64,000 nt of DNA from Hyaloperonospora brassicae (Eukaryota > Oomycota > Peronosporomycetes > Peronosporales > Peronosporaceae). Within the stretch, counting starts at the first letter, position 1. Every line of letters begins with the position of its first letter. The notes beneath the pieces are model-generated. The model saw nothing but the letters and a program-made list of their open reading frames with translations. It was not told the DNA's origin and did no database searches. The position numbers were made by a program, and so were the translations under genes. Where the stretch lies: the NCBI GenBank assembly GCA_947650285.1, contig CANTFL010000080.1, positions 248,001 through 312,000 of the forward strand, read 5' to 3'. Below, piece after piece: positions 30,863 through 41,548 of the stretch.

Positions 30863-31924
30863 GTTGATGGCTGTTTGGTGTGTGTTTGGGATGCGGTGAT
30901 CAAGTAAGAGAGAATATGGTGTGTACCACCTTATTAGTGGAACAGAGCGAGGTGGGGATGCCGTGTTTTTGTGGCGTACACCTAACGTGGACAAGCGTGT
31001 CAACATCGGAGAGAGCGAGTGTATACTTTGCAGCGGACGAATGTACTTACTCCCTCGCGGCAGACTCGGTAGGAGCTGCCTGCGACTTGGGCCCGTTGAG
31101 CTGCGAGGTGTACTACAACACACTCTGTGGGTACTGCATTTGCCAAGAAGACGACGTTATGTCGCAGTATGCTCTTGCTGATTGCACAGCAATTCCGCTG
31201 CTTTCGTCTCGTCACCGTGACCCACGACTTGTACCTGCCAGCCGAACGATTTGCACGACCTGGTGGCGAACACGGAGACTGCGGACGATGCCGAGTCGCA
31301 CTGAATGACGCATACAGCCGAAGCAAATGCCGTGTGTACGCGAAAGAACAGTGACATAGCTGCTGCGTGTTGCACCACACGAGTTCCCTCTACCCCTCTT
31401 CGCAACGAAGCATGAGGCGGCAAGTACCTTCACCCCAGTCGAATCGTCACTCAATGCTGCATCGCGTTGAAACTTTTTTGCACCGTGACATGCACACTCG
31501 ACGGGATCGGCGAATGGACAGCGCGTGGGCAGAAGGAGCGGCAGAGTCTATCCAGTTGCACACATCTCGGGGCGTCAGCATTGACAGGAAGTCGTCTCTG
31601 GTTATGCACAACGAACGTCTGGTCCTTCCTTGTGTTGAGGTTCGCGCTAATAGCACCTTTCCACACATGAGTCTTGGCTATGCAGATCCGATGGTTGTGG
31701 GGCATGCGGCGTCTTGCCGTTCGTCCAAAGATGCCACAATTTGCTGCACAATGTGCCTCCGAATCGAGATAGTGTGGTGCCCGATTCGTCTGTCCTGTAC
31801 ACGTAGTAATCTCGTTACCAGTTGACGACGAGGCGGCTACTGCATTCGAGAACGCTGTCGCCATCCCGAAGCCTCATGATTGTGCTCATGACGATGGTGA
31901 TTGATTCGGCATCGCGCAGGAGAA

Positions 31925-32371
31925 TCACAGAGCGCGAGCAGCATGTGGTGGCTGGCAATAACTTTCGAGTCCCGACTTTGCTTCTTCCGGGTACCGAGTG
32001 GTGAGCGCACCGTACGAAGGGTACGACCGGTCCGCTGGATGCTGCTTCTGTGCGATGTTGCTAACAACGGACGCCATCACGCCATAGACGTGGAACTGCG
32101 ATGTCACCGAGTGGATAGACCCGAGCGACGTAATGCTGACGGCCGATGCCGCACTGACGTCGACTTTGTTGGTAATCGGACCCACCAGCAGCTCATACCA
32201 TGTGGCACTAGTGCTACCGACCAGGTGGACGACATGCCCCGTGATCAGGAGGATACGTATCGACCCAACGTCACTTCCACGAGCGATGCTGATCAAGTAC
32301 ATTGAAGCTCGTGTCCCCATCCCTCGGCTTTTCTCGTCTCGAGCTGAGGCTATCCAATGTATTACGCCCAT
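31925..32371 (-). pseudogene. Possible remnant of a class III nucleotide cyclase-like gene
   Basis: A 148-codon frame without a plausible start. The segment ILLITGHVVHLVGS followed by TWYELLVGPITNKVDVSAA and LGSIHSV has the spacing of the soluble adenylyl cyclase family: G-hV, then a W-E-hhVxGxPI block, then a small-residue helix and the GxVxxS block. The frames on either side are broken, and no metal-binding Asp motif or intact start was found. This is a resemblance judged by eye and could be chance. Confidence 0.25.
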
Positions 32372-34007
32372 GCAGCAATTTTTCCCAGCAGCACGTTGTA
32401 TAGCTTCAGATCGGTAGCGTCTCGACGTACGTATACGACGGCCATAGCTCCTGGAGTCATGTCCCCGTTCACTCCGTGTCGTATCTCAGCACGAGCTACT
32501 CCTCGGGCGTGTGTCCGATCCCTTTGACAGGCACGTTGAGACACTCGGTCGAACTTCGCGTGCTCGTCTATGGGCATAGCTGCCATCGTGGATCGACAGC
32601 AGTAGCTCCTCGTGTGCACGCCGCGTGCAGAAGGCACGAGAGGGTATAACGAGGTGGAAACGGCACTTGTCAAACCGCCAGTTGCAGTGGGGATAGACTT
32701 ACCGACAAATCTTGCCATGTCTATCAATACCTGTCTCGGACCAGATGAGCTGTCTGCTCCGCTCGGCATCCTCTGGAGACGAGCAGACTGCCTATTTTCG
32801 TGGAGAACTGCTGACTGCTGCTGAGATATCTGCGTGGAAAACGAGCTTGGAGAGGCACGTGTGACCGGTGATCAAGCCCGAGGTGCATGCAGACGTTTCA
32901 TCTCAGGCTTGATCACTTGTCATACGTGCCCTCGCAGCTCGTTTGAAATGAAGGCCCAGGAACGTACTTCAACTAGTCCAAAGGAGCTATCGTGACGTGT
33001 CCCTGGCAACATGTCTGTATGTCCAGTTCTGCATTGACTGGACATGGGTACAGCAGACCGATAGGCCGACTCGTTGCAGGTCGGCGTCACTTGCTCGTCC
33101 TTGTAGCTCTCACGTCGGACACGAAAAGCGCCACCTTTTGCGTCTGCGACCACCTGTCAGCTATCGATTACGACACGATTGCTACCGTTTTTTCTTCCTG
33201 CCATCCATGGGAAGAGCGGGAGGGCACGTACGGCAGGCAGTACGCAACGCACGGCGCCATCTGGTCGCGTCTTGGAGTTGCACACACACACTCACGTTGT
33301 CGTCACGACGTGCTTTGCACGCGCAGTCTCTATCGCAAGCGATCTCTTCTCAGCTGCCTCGAGTCGTCCGTCGGTCGCACACGGCGTAGAGAGATAGACG
33401 AACTTTTGTGCTCATTCGATCGATCTTTTGCAAGCGCTGACCGTGTGCAAACACGTGACGTACGGACTCCAATGACCACTTATCTTACCAGGTGCTGTCT
33501 GTCTCGTTCAACGAGCGGCATGGAGCTGCACCTCGACCATCGTCCGTAGTGAGTTACAAACGGCGTCGTGCAGTTGATCGCGAGCTCGTTCGCCTCGACG
33601 CCACTGCGCTTGGCCGAGGCGTTTCCGGCCATTGGCCATCAGCAACTCCACTGCAGGTCGCCGTACACTTTCTGCGCCTTGTTGCTAGACGTGACATCTG
33701 CGTGCTGTCTTCCATAGACGATGCCGCTGGCGCGAGCGCTTACCGCCTTCAATTGCAATCAAACGACCGACACGAACGGACACACGTCGCGTTGCAACGA
33801 TCTCGATATTTCAACGACGTGTCCAGACGAGTCGCCTCCGGTCGCCGTCACGAGCCGAAGAAAGGTGAACTAGTTAATGCGATCGACAAGAGGGTTCGTT
33901 GTCCGGCTATACAAACGACTTGCTGCCTTCTACATACACGCGCTTGACGCAAGTGCCCTGTACTCTAGACCACCCATTGGCACCGACCGTCTCTGTCTAT
34001 CCATCTA

Positions 34008-34026
34008 TCCATCTATCTTTCCATCC

Positions 34027-34091
<65 letters not shown>
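34008..34091. repeat. (CTAT)n microsatellite
   Basis: About 20 near-perfect tetranucleotide units, preceded by related CCAT/CTAT variants from about 33997. Confidence 0.95.
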
Positions 34092-34605
34092 CCTGTTCAT
34101 TTAGCAACTGCATTTGCGCATGTACATCCGCTACAATAATGTCCTCAATATCTCTTCTTGTCTCTGTGGTCCTTTCTCCTTCCTCTTCTTCTATCGACTA
34201 AGAAGAGTCGCGTCGATGTTTCGTCGGCCGATGACCAGACAGACACAGACTGGACGGCCAGCCAGCCAGCCAGTCTCATTGGCCAAAACCAGCGCGAGCG
34301 GATGGTGTGACCCGACGCGATTGGTCGCCATCTTGTCCCGAGTGCCGTGGCCAGCGTTTTTGTGTGGTCGCCAGCGCCGCCAGCTGGTCCTGCCACGACG
34401 CAACACACGCTCTCGGCAGTGGCAAATCGCCGTCGAGTCGCAGCCCACGCGAGCCGCTGGACCAGTTTTTGTGTGCGCTTACTTCTCGGCGACCCTAAAG
34501 TAGACATTGCTGTGAAGTGACGCCACGACGCCCCGACCACTACTAGTCCACCGCGTCAGGCCTCAGTGCACTCACTGAGTGTACAACCCACCCACCCAAT
34601 TTGTC

Positions 34606-34620
34606 GCCATTGACCAATTG
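34606..34620 (+). promoter_or_regulatory. Candidate oomycete initiator element
   Basis: GCCATTGACCAATTG, 66 bp before the ATG at 34686, resembles the oomycete initiator consensus (GCTCATTYYNCAWTTT). The position is right for a short 5' UTR. Transcript data are needed to confirm it. Confidence 0.4.
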
Positions 34621-34685
34621 ACGCACGAGGACAGTGTCACGCCACACACGCACCCACCCACACGCCCTCGACGACAACCCGAGCG

Positions 34686-37118
34686 ATGGCCGCCACGACG
34701 CTTCGGAGCGACCGCCGCGCCGCCGACGGCCGCGTGCTCGCACTGCAGGACCTCCTTTCGGACTTTGAAGCGAAGCAGCGCGCGCTGCTGCTCATGGCCA
34801 TGGACAAGGCCGTGGACAAGGCCATGAAGAAGCAGAGCGAGATGCTCGAGGCCATCCGGACGACCGTCGAGACGCGGCACTGCGCGGCGGTGCACGAGGT
34901 GCGGGACGACATGGCGCGTCTCCAGCCGTCGCTGCTGCTCGGGACGCTCATTGGCCGGACCATGGACGTGCAGCAGAACCCCGGCCTGGTGAACTGGATG
35001 GCCCGCGACGACAGTGGCAGTAGTTGTAGTAGTAGTAGTAGTACTACTACTACGCGGGACAAGACGCGGGACGAAACGGGCGACAGTGACCGCAATAGCG
35101 ACAAGAGCAGTGACACGGGCAGCAGCCACGGGCGGCGGTGCCGCAAGGACGAAGTGCTCGCGTGCCTGGCCAAGCTGCGCGGCCACCTGGAGGCGCGACA
35201 GGGCAATGCCTTTCGCAGCGACTTTGAAGTGCTGTTGGTTTTGTATATGGAGTACCTGGGGATCCCTATGGAACACGGTGCGCGCCTGAATAATCGGATT
35301 GAAGATTTGTACCAAGGGTTGCTGGATAAAGCGGGCGCCAAGCATGAATTAATGCACCTCGTGCACCGCGTGCGCTGGGCGTGCTTTGGCGTGCGCGCGA
35401 TTGGCAACGCCCGCTCGCACGAAGCGACGTTGCTGTCGGAGAGTGAAATTTTTGAACTGTGTGGCTGCTTTAGCGCACTGGGCGCGGGCTTACCGACGCT
35501 GGCGCTGGAGTTTAATGTGTCAAAGAAATGTCGGAACGATAGCGAGGGATCGTTGATACCAAGTGATAAGCAAGTACTTCGAGAGTCGTCTAATTCGGGT
35601 AAAGAAATGGCCATGCTGGCGCAATTACGCCAAGCGGCTGCTGCTGGCACCAGTAGCGACCAGACGCCGTTTGACTTTATTATCCAACTTATGGCGAACA
35701 ATGGATTTCATGTCAACAATACGTCGGCGTCGCCACGGGGCCCACCGGCGTCGCCAAGTAATAGTCCGCCGTTGCTCCCGCCCGGGTTCAGGAACGATAG
35801 CTTCACTTTATCTGGCTCTGCCCCGTCACCATCGGTATCGGTATCGTCGAAACCGCCAGGCTTGACGGATCTGAGCTTGTCGAGTTTGAGTTTACACGGC
35901 TCCAACATGAATGGAACGTCATCATCAGCTTTGAACGGCTTAAATTTGCACGGATCAACAATGAATGAAGGATCATCAACAATGCACGGGGGATCGTCAA
36001 CAATGAGCGGATCTACGTTTAATGGGTCAGCGTTTAATGGCTCAACGTTGAACAGCTTGAATTTACACAGCTTCGACTCGGGCGACCGCACGTCGAGTCA
36101 TGTGCCCCCGTTGTCGCGGCTCGGCTCGATTGGCAGCCTCAATAACAACGCGAGTCAATCGGTGCCAGTTCCGCTTCGATACAGTGACAAAGCCAGTGGC
36201 GTGTGGTCGCAGCCACCGCTTCCGCCCAGCTATGCGACGCCGCCGAGAAAAGCGATGCACTCGCCAATGTCGTTGGGGTATCGTGATAGTCCACCAGATC
36301 GCTCGCCGCATTCGCTACGAGCTGAAAGCCCGGTACGAAGTTCGTTGAACCCACTACAAATGTCCTACAGAGTCGAGAGTCAGCCGAAGGCAGCGCCGCA
36401 ACCTCCTGCAGCCCCGCAGAACGAAGTACCATCGCAAGCCAATTTGGCACTCGTCTCGACGTTTACGCTGTATCACCATCGCCCGACGGAACTGCCCAGG
36501 GAAAGCGATCGCGTTCGCAAGGCCATGTTTGCGCGTATGCTGAATCATATGAACTCATTGCCGAAAGCGACGTTGTGCCCGCTGTTGCCGAGCCACGACC
36601 CGACGTGCCCGCTCTCACACACGTACATGGAGGTGATGTCGTACAACCCGCTGTACAAGCGCTTGGTGTGCCGCCAGCCGTCTCACTACTGGGGAAGCCA
36701 AGTGAGTGAAGACGAGAGCTGTGTGTGTTTGCACATTGACACGGGGCTCACGTGGGAGTGGATGGACGAAGCGCGTGACAAGCGCATGTACTGCCTTCGT
36801 GGCGCCAAGTGCATCAATGCCAATTGTTTCAAGTCCCACTCGTTTGAAGAAATGTGCTGGTACAACCCGTCCTACAAGATTAAACGCTGTACCGTGCGCG
36901 CGCACGACCACATCGCACGCGCGCGTGGCACGATCGCGCCTCCGCTCGACTGCAGCTATTACCATATTGAAGAAGGCAAGAACGCCGACAAGCGCGACTT
37001 CACGGCGGAACACGACCACGTGGGCAAAGATATCAAGATGCTCTTTACCGAGCGCACGCACAAGCCCCTGGCCGATCTCCTCGAAGCTGTTCGCTACGCG
37101 CGTGCCCACAACCTCTAA
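34686..37118 (+). CDS. CCCH zinc-finger protein related to the plant RR-TZF type
   Basis: 810 residues, one exon. The N-terminal 140 residues hold a helical charged stretch and a Ser/Thr run encoded by an AGT/ACT repeat (about 35030-35053). A conserved helical domain at about 150-290 (SDFEVLLVLYMEYLGIP, LMHLVHRVRWACFGVRAIGN) is not recognised. A long low-complexity region follows, with degenerate units such as LNLHGSTMNEGSS. The C-terminus (about 625-800) is Cys/His-rich. It has a CCCH finger (CLRGAKCINANCFKSH, from C703) and then YKIKRC, HD, C and YYH before EGKNADKRD, echoing the plant arginine-rich tandem CCCH pattern (YKVKPC..HDW..C.F.H.GENARRRD). Such proteins bind mRNA and control its stability or translation. 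The assignment rests on motif spacing. Confidence 0.65.
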   Translation: MAATTLRSDRRAADGRVLALQDLLSDFEAKQRALLLMAMDKAVDKAMKKQSEMLEAIRTTVETRHCAAVHEVRDDMARLQPSLLLGTLIGRTMDVQQNPGLVNWMARDDSGSSCSSSSSTTTTRDKTRDETGDSDRNSDKSSDTGSSHGRRCRKDEVLACLAKLRGHLEARQGNAFRSDFEVLLVLYMEYLGIPMEHGARLNNRIEDLYQGLLDKAGAKHELMHLVHRVRWACFGVRAIGNARSHEATLLSESEIFELCGCFSALGAGLPTLALEFNVSKKCRNDSEGSLIPSDKQVLRESSNSGKEMAMLAQLRQAAAAGTSSDQTPFDFIIQLMANNGFHVNNTSASPRGPPASPSNSPPLLPPGFRNDSFTLSGSAPSPSVSVSSKPPGLTDLSLSSLSLHGSNMNGTSSSALNGLNLHGSTMNEGSSTMHGGSSTMSGSTFNGSAFNGSTLNSLNLHSFDSGDRTSSHVPPLSRLGSIGSLNNNASQSVPVPLRYSDKASGVWSQPPLPPSYATPPRKAMHSPMSLGYRDSPPDRSPHSLRAESPVRSSLNPLQMSYRVESQPKAAPQPPAAPQNEVPSQANLALVSTFTLYHHRPTELPRESDRVRKAMFARMLNHMNSLPKATLCPLLPSHDPTCPLSHTYMEVMSYNPLYKRLVCRQPSHYWGSQVSEDESCVCLHIDTGLTWEWMDEARDKRMYCLRGAKCINANCFKSHSFEEMCWYNPSYKIKRCTVRAHDHIARARGTIAPPLDCSYYHIEEGKNADKRDFTAEHDHVGKDIKMLFTERTHKPLADLLEAVRYARAHNL

Positions 37119-37806
37119 GAGGCGGGCGGCACGTCGATGCGATGCTGCACTGACAGCAGCTCGCCTTGTACACCCGTGTATGTAGCTTGTTTTCGTTAGG
37201 GGCCGGCCTCCCGCTTCCCGTGGCTGGGCATGCAACAGGCAGAAGGATCCATCCATTCATCCGTGAGTTGTCGACAAGGTCGAGTGCACTGCCCAAGTTG
37301 GTCTCCGTCGTGCATTCTAGTAACACGGCTAACAAAATGGACGTGCACATCAATCACTGAAGACCATCGACGATCCTCACCACTATCAGTCAGGTCTTTC
37401 AACGATCCACCTCCAAGCCATTGGATGCCAGGTGTCCTCAACAACTCGCCGACCCGTTTCCAGACCGTAATCCGACATGCACATCAACTTCAACCATCCA
37501 GCACATGACCAAATGAACTGCATTGCAGATATCCTCATCGACTCGAAGGAGGTATCGTCGTCGTCGAAGTAGCAGTCGCTGGCATCAATCATCAGTCCGT
37601 CAACCGCTAACGGTCAACGCCCTCGTCAACGCTCGTTCGCTCACGCCAGCAACTTGTCCCATGCTCCCAACGGGGTCTCGAAAACAACAACAACAACAAG
37701 AGCTACAACATCAGCAACAACGTTCTTCCTCACCGTCCCAGTTGAAGCACATGACACGACCATAATCTGCTGCACAACTCAACTAACCCGTTCGTCGACA
37801 CACACA
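37119..37806. other. Intergenic region (688 bp)
   Basis: Between the CCCH gene and COX15, same strand. A CAA-rich microsatellite lies at about 37684-37720. No gene supported. Confidence 0.45.
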
Positions 37807-39599
37807 ATGACCGCAACACTGTTCCTCGTACGTCCCTCTCTCTCTCATCTCCATCACGATACACATTCTTACTCACACCATTGCACATCGTATCCATAGA
37901 GAGGCCACAACAGTGTCTCGGCAGTCACGTCGAGACTCGTCGTCGGCAATAGAGCACTGCGCTTCCCACGAGGTCCGAGAGGCCACACGGTAAACAATAC
38001 CCATTCAGATCATCCGATACCCCGTCTCAAGACAGACAGACAGACAGACAGATAGACAGAAATGTCCTTGACGCACTACCTGTTGCATTAGCGCTCCTCA
38101 ACCTCCTGGACGTCCGACCTGCTACAAAAGGCCAAACGCTCGGCGCTCGCGTCGCCAGTGCCCTGGTGGCTCTTTGGCACGGCGGGACTTGTTGCCACGA
38201 CGCTCACTGTGGGCGCGGCGGCGCGTCTGACGCGCACGGGGGCCTCGCCACTGTACTGGAAACCGCACATGTTGCACGCGCCGCGCTCGGAAGACGACTG
38301 GCGCGACGAGTTTAACGTGTATAGGGCCTTTTGTGCGCGCTCGCAACGCACGTCAATGGTACGTGACGACCACTGATTGTACCGTGACGGGACTATTGAC
38401 GTGTGTGTGTGTCGATCTGTATGTCTCCTGTAGACGCTGGACGAGTTCAAGCGCAACTACAAGTGGGAAGCGGCGCACCGCCGACTCGGCCAAGCGACAG
38501 CGCTGTCGTTTGTCGGTCCATTGGCGTACTTTGCCCTAAAGCGCCGTCTGCCAGCGCCGGCGCAGGCGCCGCTGGCACTGATTACAGGACTCGGCGCCCT
38601 GCAGCTCTATGTGGGCCGTGCAATGGTCGAACGCAATGTCCACCGACGGGCGGCACCCGACGACGACAGTGCGACGTTTGAAGGCGCGACGTTCTTCCTA
38701 CCAGTTCATGTACGTGCAATAGGCGACAGCAGTGGCCAAAGGAGCTCACGGTATATACATATATTGATATTGATATGTGGATGTGGATCGACAGTCGGCG
38801 CTGTCGCTGGCGAACTTTTCGCTGCTGGTTTGGACGGGACTGAGCATTGTCTCGCCCGTGTCCCGCGCGGTATCGCTGCGTGGGCTCCTGACGCCCAGTG
38901 CCCTGCACGACGTGGGCAAAGTCCACACGTACTTTACGGCGCTGACGGGTCTGGCGGCGACGACGATTGTGGCTGGCGCATTGGTGGCGGAGATTGACGG
39001 CGGTCGCGAGTTTCAGACGTTTCCCAAGATGGGCGACCGGTGGATTCCCCACGGACTGTTTGAGCAACAGGTACGACAAGGTTGTAGTACACACCATAGT
39101 ACACACCATAGTAACACAATGGTGTGTCCTATGGTGTGTGCTATGGTGTCCTATGGTGTGTCTTATGGCGTACTATGGTGCGTGCTATGGTGTATGGCTT
39201 ATCACGTGTGTGCATGTGCCACTGCCACAGCCGTGGCTGCGCAATTTCCACGATAATGTGGCGCTCGTGCAGTGGGACCACCGCCTGTTGGCGCTAGGGA
39301 CGCTGGCGGCCTATACGGCGGTGTTTCTCCAGGCCCGCAAGCCGCGCGTGTGGTCGCACTTGCCGGAAGATGCCAAGCGCGCCCTGATGTTGGCCATGGC
39401 GGCCGTGGGCGGACAAGTCGCGATGGGCGCGACGATGCTGGTGAATGGCGTGCCGAAGCCCCTGGCGATGGTGCACCAGAGCGGCGCAGCGCTGGTGCTG
39501 GGCTCGTCGCTGTGGGTGCTGCATGCACTGCGCTTTGCGCGTCCAGGAGGTCTCATGGGCGCGGCGGTCGCGAGTGCGGCGGCCAAGATGTCGTTGTAG
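37807..39599 (+). CDS. COX15: Heme A synthase COX15, mitochondrial
   Basis: Six exons: 37807-37827, 37900-37989, 38092-38358, 38434-38709, 38795-39070, 39231-39599; 432 residues, all introns phase 0. Exons 1-2 encode a presequence (MTATLFLRGHNSVSA...GPRGHT) rich in Arg and free of acidic residues. The body has the expected multi-pass membrane layout with LVATTLTVGAAARLTRTGAS, EAAHRRLGQ, WDHRLLALG and the late MVHQSGAALVLG. The His residues in these blocks are the likely heme ligands. COX15 oxidises the C8 methyl of heme O to make heme A for cytochrome c oxidase in the inner membrane. An in-frame TAG just before exon 3 shows that exons 1-2 or an equivalent leader are required. The last intron carries an inverted repeat. 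Confidence 0.93.
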
Positions 39600-39702
39600 T
39601 TGCCGTGCCGATTGCGCACTGCCGCGGTCGGACGCGTGTGATTGGTGGATAATGAAGTTTCTCTGTTTTCTCACGGTGTCGTTTGCGCATTTGGGCTTTC
39701 GC

Positions 39703-40771
39703 ATGCACCGACGGATTGATCATACGCTGCTCAAGGTACTACTTCCTTGCCGTCGTCTGGTGGCATTATGCGACATGTTGCTCGTCACGCGACTAGCGTG
39801 CGGGCCACGACTAACCCTACTCGCTGGTCACTAGGCCGAGGCGCAACCGTCTCAGATTACGACGCTCTGCCACGAAGCGACTCGCTTTGGCTTCTATGCT
39901 GTGTGCGTGAACCCGTGCTATGCTCGACTTGCGCGCAAGGTGGCTACATACACGCAGTGCCGCCAGTGTGGAACCCACACGCATTGATGACGCGTTGTTT
40001 ACTGACTTGTAGACGCTGGACGAGCTCGACGCCAGTGACGCCAGTGACGCCAGTGGTACGACCAGTAGTGGTCCAAGCCGTAGTACCCCCACGTGCCACG
40101 TCAAAGTGTGCTGCGTCGTGGGGTTCCCGCTCGGAGCTGCGACCACAGAGACAAAGGCATTTGAATCCCAACAGTGTCTGGAGGCGGGTGCCGAGGAGAT
40201 CGATATGGTGCTCAACGTGGGAATGCTCTGCGCCCACGAGTACGACGCCGTTCGGAGGGACATTGGCGCTGTCGTGGCCGTGTGCGCAGACCGCCGCGCG
40301 CTGTGCAAAGTGATCCTCGAGACGGCGCTACTGACGCCAGCGCAGGTCCGCAGAGCCAGTGAATTGGCCATTGAGGCCGGTGCAGACTTTATCAAGACGT
40401 CCACGGGGTTCTCGACGCGAGGTACAACGCGCCCGTTCCGACTGTCTGTCCACTCACGACCCACGTGTCGACACCGTCGGACAGATAGGGACGAGCGGTG
40501 CACTTGTCACTCACACAGTACAATGGGTTTGTGTTTGCTGTTGTTATTGTTGTTGTTGTGTGTGTTTTTTTTCTTTTCAGGTGCCAGTGAAGAAGACGTA
40601 AAGCTCATGGTGAGTATTGCCGGACCTGCTGGGAAACAAGTGAAGGCGAGCGGCGGCATTCGGTCAGCTGCTGACGCAGCGAAGATGGTTGCACTGGGAG
40701 CTACGCGTCTTGGGACAAGTGCCAGTGTCGACATTGTCCAAGGCTTGCCGACCACAGGTGGCGCGTATTGA
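39703..40771 (+). CDS. Deoxyribose-phosphate aldolase
   Basis: Four exons: 39703-39735, 39835-39939, 40013-40421, 40581-40771; about 245 residues. It begins MHRRIDHTLLK, the family's N-terminal signature. VCVNPCYARLARK, VVGFPLGAATTETKAFE and the Schiff-base lysine motif FIKTSTGFST follow, then KASGGIRSAADA, which binds the phosphate. DeoC/DERA cleaves 2-deoxyribose-5-phosphate to acetaldehyde and glyceraldehyde-3-phosphate. An alternative in-frame ATG at 39652 would add 17 hydrophobic residues (MKFLCFLTVSFAHLGFR), resembling a signal sequence; the bacterial-like short start is preferred. Exon 3 opens with a small tandem insert (ASDASDASG plus Ser/Thr) not found in typical members. It lies 103 bp downstream of COX15. 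Confidence 0.92.
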
Positions 40772-41548
40772 GGCCGGGCTTGTCGGTTGGCGCACATTGC
40801 TGGCGTGACGATCGTGGTGGATGAATTGAGCAGAGCATTGCAATGAGTAGTGTGCTCTCTGCTCTTCCACTCGTTGACAAATTGAGTGCAGTGAAGTGAA
40901 GAAGACCATGCTGCGGAAGTGCTACGAGAGGGCTATCGCTTTTCCACAATTCTGTTGATCTTCATCAGTAATGACCACAGGTAGTACAAGGATCAAGCAG
41001 TTTTTCATCAGGTTCAAGCAGGAACATCCACGCAGCAGCAGCTGTTTGCTGGATCGTTCCGTGGTGTTGATGTTGATGTTTTGGTTGGCAATCGATGCGT
41101 CGCGTCTCGTTCTCCACGCACGAGCCAATGACTCGCACGAGCGCGGCCAAGTCACGTCGTGATCGACCAATCACCTTCTCGAGTCACGCCCCAGGACCAG
41201 ATCCAGCGATGCTGCGCCCTTTTTTCCCGATGCGACGTCGCTTATGTGCGCCACACACACCCCCACCCCCACCCCCACCCACCCAAACAAAGAGCCAAAC
41301 AAAGGAACAAATCACTCGGCGCGCTCGCGTGAGTCAGAACGGACCCAAGTCGCCGCCCGTTTCTACCACACCAAAACACCCGTCTCCTCTCCTCGACCGC
41401 GTGCTCGTCGCCCATACTCACATCAAGTCGCTCGTCGCCCATCCTTCCACTCCGCTTTTGTCCCCAGCGTCTCCGCTCGGGCCATTTACGTCCAATCATA
41501 ACCGCCGCCACGACCCCCGCGCTCCTACGGCCCAAACGACACAGCAAA
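40772..41548. other. Intergenic region (777 bp)
   Basis: No gene supported. A CACCC-rich tract lies at about 41255-41285. At about 41486-41505, CCATTTACGTCCAATC resembles an oomycete initiator for the next gene (ATG 41549), a weak match. Confidence 0.4.

Larger units (their letters stand above)
30863..34685. other. Gene-poor accessory stretch (3.8 kb)
   Basis: No intact gene recognised. Contains a possible decayed cyclase (31925-32371, -), several overlapping short frames on both strands, and a CTAT microsatellite at about 34008-34091. The last 100 bp are the promoter of the CCCH gene. Confidence 0.45.

Noticed and set aside
34572..35701. Two long minus-strand ORFs
   Set aside because: Antisense to the N-terminal half of the CCCH protein; low-complexity and domain-free.
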